Below, piece by piece: positions 57,130 to 64,000 of a stretch of DNA of 64,000 nt (the stretch's first letter is position 1; the number at the start of each line of letters is the position of its first letter). Made by a program: the position numbers and the translations under genes. The DNA is from Lycorma delicatula (lineage: Eukaryota > Arthropoda > Insecta > Hemiptera > Fulgoridae). The notes under the pieces were generated by a model. The model was not told the DNA's origin. It was given only the letters and a program-made list of their open reading frames with translations, and did not search any database. Location of the stretch: NCBI RefSeq assembly GCF_047948215.1, contig NC_134455.1, forward strand, positions 167,630,575-167,694,574, given 5' to 3'.

Positions 57130-57870
57130 TTTCTTTCCTTCGGAAAGGAACGAAACGCAAGTATAGCGGGAAAGTTTTTATCTCCCTACTAATCGCAGAA
57201 CATTGTTGACCGGAACTGATCGTAGGAGACTGGGCACATATGAGCTTCATTCTCCCGGTTTGATTCCTCTTTAGTCCGTCCCTGAAGTCCTTTTGGTGTT
57301 AGCGCCTTCTGGCCTAACAGGAATATGCCTTTCGGCGGCTCTAGTGTTTGGAGGAAGCAATGCGCTCCCCTTTCCAGATGGAGTCGCATGTGCTGGCTGG
57401 TACATAATTGTAAGTATTGGGAAAAAGGATGATGGGTGCTTGATGGGGTGAAGTTTGGGGACTTTCTTCCCACGGGCTGTCTTCGTTGCTGCATCTCGGT
57501 TAGGCTCGGTCGGGCCAGATTCCAGTCTGTGTTGGCGGGCCGATTTTCATTCTTCTTCTTCGTTTCTTCTTTAGCCTGCCGTTCCGTAAGCCGGGTGTAA
57601 TTAATTTACAGTTCGTAACCTTGTATTGTCCCATGAGCATCAGGACATCATGATGACATGAGCATCAGGGGGAAGATGCAAGCCTCTTCTATCTTCCGGC
57701 GGCGACTGCTGGGCTACTCTTCCTCGTTCGTCGCTATCCGTTTGCGATCTTCTTCGCTTTCTTGAGGTGGGAAGGAAATTTGGATCTTACAATTTGGTAT
57801 CAAAAACTTCGCGTTCGCAAGCGTAGAGGAGGAAGCGGCGATCGCCTTATTTTATGTCTTTGTTTCATGA
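57130..57870. other. GC-richer block of unknown origin
   Basis: A 101-codon minus frame at 57189-57494 (MQQRRQPVGRKSPNFTPSST) is preceded in the same frame by a Lys/Glu-rich segment (ERQAKEETKKKNENRP). I recognise no domain. CATGAGCATCAGG is repeated at about 57634 and 57658. The block may be a gag-like or UTR fragment of an unidentified retrotransposon. Confidence 0.35.
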
Positions 57871-58145
57871 AGTAAGACATTCTAAGGAAGAAATAATTTT
57901 TTCGAATAAAAATTATTAATTTTAAAATCATCCAGACACACGTGTATCCAGGAAGGGTTTGGAGGGACCGCGAGGCCGCCGTAGTTGATCTACATTACCT
58001 GTAACAAATTTGAAACAGAGAAGCATGCCCTTAAGTTAGAGGAGAGATTTATATAATATATTATGACTACTCCATATGCAAACCCCAGAGTAAAAAAAGT
58101 GGCTAGCTGTCATGTTTGGGAATGTTGTTTTTAAATTGACATTTT

Positions 58146-58660
58146 CAGGGCCACGTTTGGGTCGAGGTTTATTATTTTAAAACAGCCAAAGTTTTCAATA
58201 TCAAAGTCGGACCTCAACTTCAATTTTTTTTGTACTTTAACCTAAAAATAAAGCCATTTTCAGGGTCATGGATTGTTCGAAGTTATTTGTTCTAAAAACG
58301 AGTGGGATTTCGACTTAATAATTTTTAATGGTCCTTTTCAGGGCCGCGGTTGGTTCGATGTTAATTACTATTAAGACTGTTTACTTTTCAAAATTTAAGT
58401 TGGATTGCGAATTTAATTCTGTATTCCAATCAGTTTATGAACTAGAATTTCACAAAAGTATGTTTTTGAAAAATTCGGAATTTCAAAAAATTTCTTTTTG
58501 TTGGTCAGAGATCACAGTTTTGACGCAAGCAAAGCCGAACCGCCGCTGCATCTTGGCGTTATAATGTGCCCGCACTAATATAAAGGACCAGGATTTATAA
58601 AATTTCTTAATGCATACAATCATCACTTTTAATGGCTCTTTAGGGGCCACAATATGTTCT
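58146..58660 (+). repeat. Degenerate tandem repeat (TTTTCAGGGCC units)
   Basis: Related segments start at about 58145, 58257 and 58336 with TTTTCAGGG(C/T)C, followed by a GGTTCGA-like word and a TTAAT-rich spacer. A weaker unit (TTTAGGGGCCACAATATGTTC) lies near 58641. Units are about 80-115 bp and diverged. It looks like an old minisatellite. Confidence 0.65.
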
Positions 58661-60240
58661 GGAATTCCCTCTTAGATCGCGCGATATAGTCTCCTTGCCT
58701 GGTTTATCATTATTCAATTCTCGTTCCACCTTTTCACAGTGGTTCATCTAACACAGCGTGAAGCCTTTTCCTTACATCCTACAGTGTAGGTTTCTCTGGG
58801 CAGATGTCCTTGAGGCGGTGGTGCTCGAACACAGCCGCTCTACAGTACATTCCGTGGGCCTGTGCTACACCTACCAACGATACGATTTTTATGCCCGCAT
58901 CGTAGCGAAGTGTACCGTTTCTATTGAACCACGGTTCTCCAAATATCATCCGCAACGTCACGTTTTGAACGGCCTCCAGCTTTTTCTGGAGCGAGGAGCA
59001 GAGCAATGTCCTCCATGCCGGGTAAGCGTATGTTAGAATTGGCAAGACGTAGAGTCAATATATGAGAATTTTAGTGGTGGTTGAGTAATGGGCATAGGGA
59101 GGCGTTCTTTTCCCTCTGAATCACATGCTCCCCTGAGGTAAGCCGTTTATCCAGGACCACTCCCAGATACTTAACTTTCGTCCCAAAGGGGATTTTTTTC
59201 CCCTGAGATTTCCACTTGTCAGGCGGGAACGCGTCGCTTGTATGTGAATAGAACGGCCACGGAATTTTCACCGTTGATCCTGACCCTCCACATATCGAGA
59301 CACGGCTCCACTAAATCCAGCTTCCGTTGAAGTCTCTCGACCCCGTAGTCCACGTTTCGGGATTCGTAAAAATATGCCGTGTCATTGGCGCATAGAATCG
59401 TGTTGACAATTTCCGAGAGCGGCATATCATTGGTATAGACCGTGTATAAAAATGGTGAAAGTTCTGCCACCTGAGGAACTCCGACGGCTACCACCCTGGT
59501 TAAGGATACTGATCCCCGCGTATTACGAATTACCTCCCCAGTAGGTAAGACCTTATTTCCTTGTTATGACGACCGGGGATCGTCGTGTGGGCAAGTTTAT
59601 AAAGTAGGCGTCATTCCAAACTTTATCAAATGCTTTAGCCAAATCCAGGAAAACGGCCGCAGTCACTACTTTCCTGTTCAAACCTCCAGCAAGATTGTGC
59701 ACCAGCCGTACTAACTGAAAGGTTATCGAGTGGCCCCCTCTAAACCCAAACTGTTAAGGCCGCACCTCTGCTCCAAAGCATCGCCAAAGTTTTTCAAGGA
59801 AAACTCTTTTGAGTAACTTCGACAATACAGATTGCAAAGAGATCGGCCTGTAGTTCTGGGGAAAAGTAAAGTTTTCCCCAGAAGTACAAGCACACTACCT
59901 ACGCCTTTTTTCAGAAATCTGGAAAATACCCTACGCATAAAATAAACGTAACTAGAGTAGCCATGTTTGCTGTGACAGCAGGAGGAATATTCCGGTATGT
60001 TCGGGCCTTGATCCCGTCTATTCGTGGATCCTATCCTTATCAGGGCTTGTAGCCTTAATAGTCGCGGTCACTTCTGCCTCAGTAACGCGGTCTATTTCCC
60101 GGAGCCGTGGGGTATAGAGCACCATCTCGACGATGGTTGTTTTAGGTGATGAAGTAAATGTCACGCGGGACTCTGCGATAGACTGAGTGGGAGTCGGCGG
60201 TCTGTTCACCTCTCCTTGGTAGACCAGACCGGAGTCCATA
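58660..60240 (-). mobile_element. Second Jockey-type retrotransposon fragment, 5'-truncated
   Basis: Reverse transcriptase remnants on the minus strand run from the region before the RT fingers (60239) to the C-terminal domain (58779). They end abruptly in AT-rich DNA at about 60240, as in 5' truncation. No RNase H follows. The sequence is a different subfamily from the 8.3-12.0 kb element. Confidence 0.78.
58779..60239 (-). pseudogene. Jockey-type RT remnant
   Basis: Pieces in order: LREIDRVTEAEVTATIKATS (60018-60239), the start of the RT region; fragments of the fingers and palm at 59600-59938 in mixed frames, including a DLAKAFDKVWND-like segment near 59640-59610; GVPQVAELSPFLYTVYTNDM and the active-site region, reading CANDTAYFYE instead of an ADD motif (59219-59494); VKYLGVVLDKRLTSGEHV (59071-59271); and ILTYAYPAWRTLL ... 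LEAVQNVTLRMIFGEPWF (58779-59045). The damaged active site and frameshifts make it non-functional. Confidence 0.8.
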
Positions 60241-61254
60241 TTTTTAATTTAATTGAAGGCTTAAATCAGAAACAGATGAGAATATTAAGGGAAATAGAAA
60301 TAAATTCCGTTGTTGTGATCAACATTGCTGGTGGTATGCATTATATTTACCAAATAGACTCGTACGATATGAGACATTTATAATCACATAGTAGCTTGTT
60401 TAAATGTAGAACATGGCGCGGGGTTCGTGCTTCCACGAACTTGGTTAGCTAGTTCAGTGGACAACGATGTAGCACAGTCAAGATGTCTGGAAGAGGCCTG
60501 CAACGAAGGCAAAAGCTGAGTTAAAAATCAATGATGTAAATGTCCACCGAAGCATCATTGGACATCGGTGGTTTTTACATCGGTGGCATCCCAGCCTAGG
60601 CCTGGATTATTACTGTGAGGTGTAATCAGTTAGAGGGTCTGAAGACGACTACCGTTAAAACTCATCAGGACTAGGAACGGGGATGGTGCTGTGAGGACCG
60701 GAATCGTTACAAGGTGGTTGTACACAAAAAAATACAAAAAATTAAGTTGATATCTTCATTTGTACAAAGAAATTTAAAAAAAAAATAGTAAATTTCGTGG
60801 TTTTGCGATAGCAAATAAAGAAGACTTACGACGATATAAAATTTTTCTGATTATGATACAATATGAAAAATATTCTTAGCACATATATGGAGACCTAATT
60901 CATTTTATTAGGACTACAGCTCGGTTATACTGTTTTTGCTTATACGAGTGGGACTGTAGACGGGAAAAACCGCTACACTAAAAAATGCTGACAAAACAGC
61001 TGCTGGACTTCTCCGTTACGCGGCTAAAGCCGCGTTCTGGGATAGTCCTACAATTGTCGGTTGTTTTTCTCAATTGTTATTTTTTTCTGATTCACGGCTT
61101 ACACACACTAACGCATACAACTTAATTTAAAATATATATTTTTTATTTAAATATAATATTTTTCCGTTTATTTAATTCAATGATTCTAACTAAAGCGCGT
61201 GGGCACATGTTATTTAATTCGTGTGTGGTACTAACAGCCACTTTAAATACTTGT
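60241..61254. other. Mixed non-coding stretch
   Basis: A moderately GC-richer part (60410-60720) contains a small hairpin (GTTCGTG, CTTC, CACGAAC near 60430) and repeated CATCGGTGG words, but no protein similarity. 61018-61035 is an 8-bp hairpin, ACGCGGCT with its complement. The origin of both is unknown. Confidence 0.45.
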
Positions 61255-61690
61255 GGGTGTGCGATTTTGCCGCAATTTTTTTCGGAAATATTATGTTTTA
61301 ATTGTTGACAAATGTGCCTAAGAAAAATATGACCTTAATTAGGCGAAATTTTGAGATACTGAAGGTGGCCTTGCTGTACAGCCTCACCCCTTGACCTTTT
61401 AAGTTGAAACTTTTATGGCATCAATGCCCCACATATAGAAGTAATGTGACCAAGTCTGATAAAAATCAGTCGAGTAGTTCTGGAAATATAAGATGGTTTA
61501 GAGGCCAACATCGAAAACCAAACACACACGCGTACATACCAAGATCCGGAAAATTTTAGTCCGGTTTTTTTGGGTTCCTTAGGTGTCAAAATGTAAAGAT
61601 CCAGTGAAAACCTCATATGCTCAAATTGGACCGATTACCGTATTTTTTCTTCTACAGCGGCTCTCTTATAGAGCTAGGCGGAAAAGTAAA
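61255..61690 (-). repeat. Dispersed repeat R3, first copy
   Basis: Matches 62558-62995 in the same orientation. Shared words include GACCTTAATTAGGC, GAGATACTGA, AATGGCATCAATGCC, GAAATATAAG and TTTAGGTGTCAAAA. Read on the minus strand it begins with a hairpin head (CTCTATAAGAGAG region) directly after the end of repeat R2. Confidence 0.85.
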
Positions 61691-62140
61691 AATTGACAAC
61701 AAAGCTTTAATACTCTCCTGACATTTGTTATTATCGTTTTATAATGAAAAAATTAGAATACACGAAAAAAGTTATCTAAGATTTCTTTTTTGTGGTGGTG
61801 GGGAGGGTAATTTATGATTAAGTTTTATTGTAAAATTACCATCTTAAATTTAAATAAACCAAAAAAAATTATAACTTAAAAAAAAAAGAATTTTTTTATT
61901 TTTGCTGCTTCCCACCATCATAATCGACATCCAAGAATGGTTTTGATTTTTCTACGTTTACTGTGTTAAATGGAAGAAACTAAAAAAAATTTCATTAAAA
62001 AATGTATAATCAATAAAAAGTTCAATTTTTTTGGAGGGTGGAGGTGAATTATAATGAAATTTTATTTTGGTATTTTCATTAAACTTTTAAACCAAAAACG
62101 GCTTGAAAAATTAAAAATCTATATTTTTAAACTTTGATCG
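61680..62140 (-). repeat. Dispersed repeat block R2, minus copy
   Basis: Reverse complement of 15322-15780 across most of its length, with diverged homopolymers. Its minus-strand end (CTTTGTTGTCAATTTTTAC) runs directly into the R3 head. Confidence 0.8.
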
Positions 62141-62323
62141 GCAAATTCGAGCGGGTGTGGCAGTACTAGCGGCGACAGTCGGCACTAAATAAAATAATGT
62201 AATTTCACGACTTAGAGGGAACAAATTTCGCTTGTTTCGGGCAATCGAGTTCGAGACTTAACCAGACCCAGTTAATTTTTACACTTTAAATATTATTCAT
62301 TTATTTAATTCTACCGCTCACCT

Positions 62324-62493
62324 TTCTTTCTTTATTTTTCTATATAGCCTCCGGAATCACCGTAAGGTATTACTTCAGAGGATGAACTAAATGAGTGTAA
62401 AGGAACTGTTGTACAGTCTCAGGTCGACCATTTCTGAAATGTGCGGTTAATTGAAACCCAATCACCGAAGAACACTGGTATCCACGATCTAGT
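62324..62493 (-). mobile_element. SINE-like element, second copy, about 170 bp
   Basis: Matches the minus-strand body of 50912-51148, from ACTAGATCGTGGATACC to an AAAGAAAG tail, with a shorter middle. It is flanked by ATTCTACCGCTCACCT (62308-62323) and ATTCTACTGCTCATCT (62494-62509). These agree at 14 of 16 positions and fit a decayed target-site duplication. Confidence 0.75.
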
Positions 62494-62557
62494 ATTCTAC
62501 TGCTCATCTGTGACGTCACAACATAGCAGATGACTATAACAGCATTTTTTGGGGTGC

Positions 62558-62995
62558 TGGTGTGATTTTGCAAAATTATTTTTTTGTAGATATTGTTATT
62601 TTTTAATTGTTAACAAATATGCCTAAGAAAAATATGACCTTAATTAGGCAAAATCTCGAGATACTGAGGGTGATCTTGCTCTACAGCTACCTTGACGTTT
62701 AAAGTTAAAAATTTAATGGCATCAATGCCTCATAAGTAGAAGTAATCTGACCATGTTTGGTCAAAGTCGGTCCAGTAGTTATGGAAATATAAGGTGATTT
62801 AGAGGCCAATATGGAATACATACATACGTATATACGAAAATTAACATCCGAAAAATTTCCATCCGGTCTTCTGGTTTTTTGGGTTCTTTAGGTGTCAAAA
62901 CATCAATATCCGATGAAAACTGCATATAAACAATTACAATAACATCCCTTTTAGTGCTACAGCTCTGCTATAGCACTATCTCGACAGGAAAGTAA
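62558..62995 (-). repeat. Dispersed repeat R3, second copy
   Basis: Direct copy of 61255-61690, diverged by substitutions and small indels. The minus-strand head near 62995 reads CTTTCCTGTCGAGATAGTGC and then a CTATAGCAGAGCTGTAG hairpin. Confidence 0.85.
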
Positions 62996-63091
62996 GATTA
63001 AAGCCTGTTCAGTTTATAAAAAATATCAGTGTATCTTAATTTCCTCAGAGAAAGAGTTTGGTCAGTACAGGATCCGAAACTTTGAGTGATC

Positions 63092-64000
63092 TAAGAATTT
63101 GTTTTTCTTCTCAGATACTCCGATTGTCCAAGTTTCACTTCCATATAAAGCTACACTCCAAACATACACTTTCAAAAATCTTTTCCTGACATTTAAATTA
63201 ATTTTTGATGTAAACAAATTATATTTCTTACTGAAGGCTCGTTTAGCTTGTGCTATTCGGCATTTTATATCGCTCCTGCTTCGTCCATCTTTAGTAATTC
63301 TACTTCCCAAATAACAAAATTCTTCTACCTCCATAATCTTTTCTCCTCCTATTTTCACATTCAGTGGTCCATCTTTGTTATTTCTACTACATTTCATTAC
63401 TTTTGTTTTGTTCTTGTTTATTTTCATGCGATAGTTCTTGCGTAGGATTTCATCTATGCCGTTCATTGTTTCTTCTAAATCCTTTTTACTCTCGGCTAGA
63501 ATTACTATATCATCAGCAAATCGTAGCATCCTTATCTTTTCACCTTGTACTGTTACTCCGAATCTAAATTGTTCTTAAACATCATTAACTGCTAGTTCCA
63601 TGTAAAGATAAAAAAGTAACGGAGATAGGGAAACATCCTTGTCGGACTCCCTTTCTTATCACGGCTTCTTTCTTATGTTATGCTGTTTGGTACCTGTACA
63701 TGTTAGCAATTGTTCTTCTATCTCTGTATTTCAACCCTAATTTTTTTTAAATGCTGAACATTTTATTACAGTTTACTTAATCGAATGCCTTTTCTAGGTT
63801 TATAAACGCCAAGTATGTTGGTTTGTTTTTCTTTAATCTTCCTTCTACTATTAATCTGATGCCTAAAATTGCTTCCCTTGTCCCTATACTTTTCCTGAAA
63901 CCAAATTGGTCTTCTCCTAACACTTCTTTCGCTCTCCTCTCAATTCTTCTGTATAGAATTCTAGTTAAGATTTTTGATGCATGACTAGTTAAACTAATTG
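63092..64000 (-). mobile_element. RTE copy lacking its 3' end, runs off the window
   Basis: Nearly identical to 4005-4915 of the complete RTE, in the same orientation. Homology stops at about 63092, where the intact element would continue another about 365 bp to its A-tail. The right end is cut by the window edge. Confidence 0.9.
63092..64000 (-). pseudogene. RTE EN-RT remnant (RT middle part), partial
   Basis: The reading frame from 63529 down to 63062 keeps LRFADDIVILAESKKDLEET, EFCYLGSRITKDGRSRSDIK and ALYGSETWTIGVSEKK, then leaves homology and stops. Upstream (higher coordinates) are small indels relative to the intact copy: a base change creating a stop near 63576, an extra base near 63631, a missing segment near 63679 and others. 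The active site is preserved but the protein lacks the C-terminal about 115 residues. Non-functional. Confidence 0.88.

Noticed and set aside
1..64000. CRISPR array, bacterial operons or prophage
   Set aside because: No regularly spaced repeats with unique spacers and no prokaryotic gene organisation; all recognised proteins are eukaryotic transposon types.
1..64000. LTR retrotransposons or endogenous viral elements
   Set aside because: No paired LTRs, protease/integrase motifs or envelope-like frames were seen; all RT domains belong to non-LTR types.

Overview
This window looks like intergenic, transposon-dominated DNA from an arthropod nuclear genome. It is strongly AT-rich by eye. No bacterial operons and no recognisable host gene are present. 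Its protein-coding content comes from RTE-, R1-, I- and Jockey-type non-LTR retrotransposons, a mariner remnant and a probable Helitron fragment. This repertoire is typical of insects with large genomes. A hemipteran would fit, but that is inference from repeat style, not proof.

Layout: 1-3627 is AT-rich with no gene. 3628-6639 holds a complete RTE-like element on the minus strand: one uninterrupted 985-codon endonuclease/reverse-transcriptase ORF, bounded by an exact 12-bp target-site duplication. It is the only apparently intact mobile gene here. 6703-7370 is a copy of a non-coding repeat called family 1. 8260-11960 is a decayed Jockey-type element (minus). 14833-17960 is a mosaic of non-coding repeats, including a family-1 copy split by a young, 5'-truncated R1-type element at 16329-17773. 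18232-24480 is a nearly complete but broken I-superfamily element (minus) with ORF1, endonuclease, RT, RNase H and a terminal zinc knuckle. 24780-29815 is a decayed R1-type element (plus), head-to-head with it.

29873-43800 is mostly AT-rich and empty. It holds an internally deleted RTE copy (34312-35610), a tRNA-like SINE head (37459-37545) and a mariner transposase tail (40373-40678). 43805-43985 is SINE-like, and 46000-46700 is an ancient RTE-like fragment. 47395-49430 holds family-1 pieces around a degenerate ORF with 63-bp (21-residue) charged repeats followed by a Cys-rich motif, which I read as a Helitron protein N-terminus. 49450-50745 is a third R1-type fragment, and 50912-51148 a SINE-like element with 15-bp direct repeats. 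51165-56960 is AT-rich. 56960-57870 holds a large microsatellite and a GC-richer block. 58146-58660 is a degenerate minisatellite and 58660-60240 a second Jockey fragment. 61255-62995 holds paired non-coding repeats. 63092-64000 is a third RTE copy running off the window.

The genes do not form a pathway; the window is a layered record of transposition. The parts most worth checking are the intact RTE, the Helitron-like repeat ORF with the head-to-tail hairpin-bearing repeat family around it, the nested R1 insertion, and several short palindromes with 2-4-nt loops.
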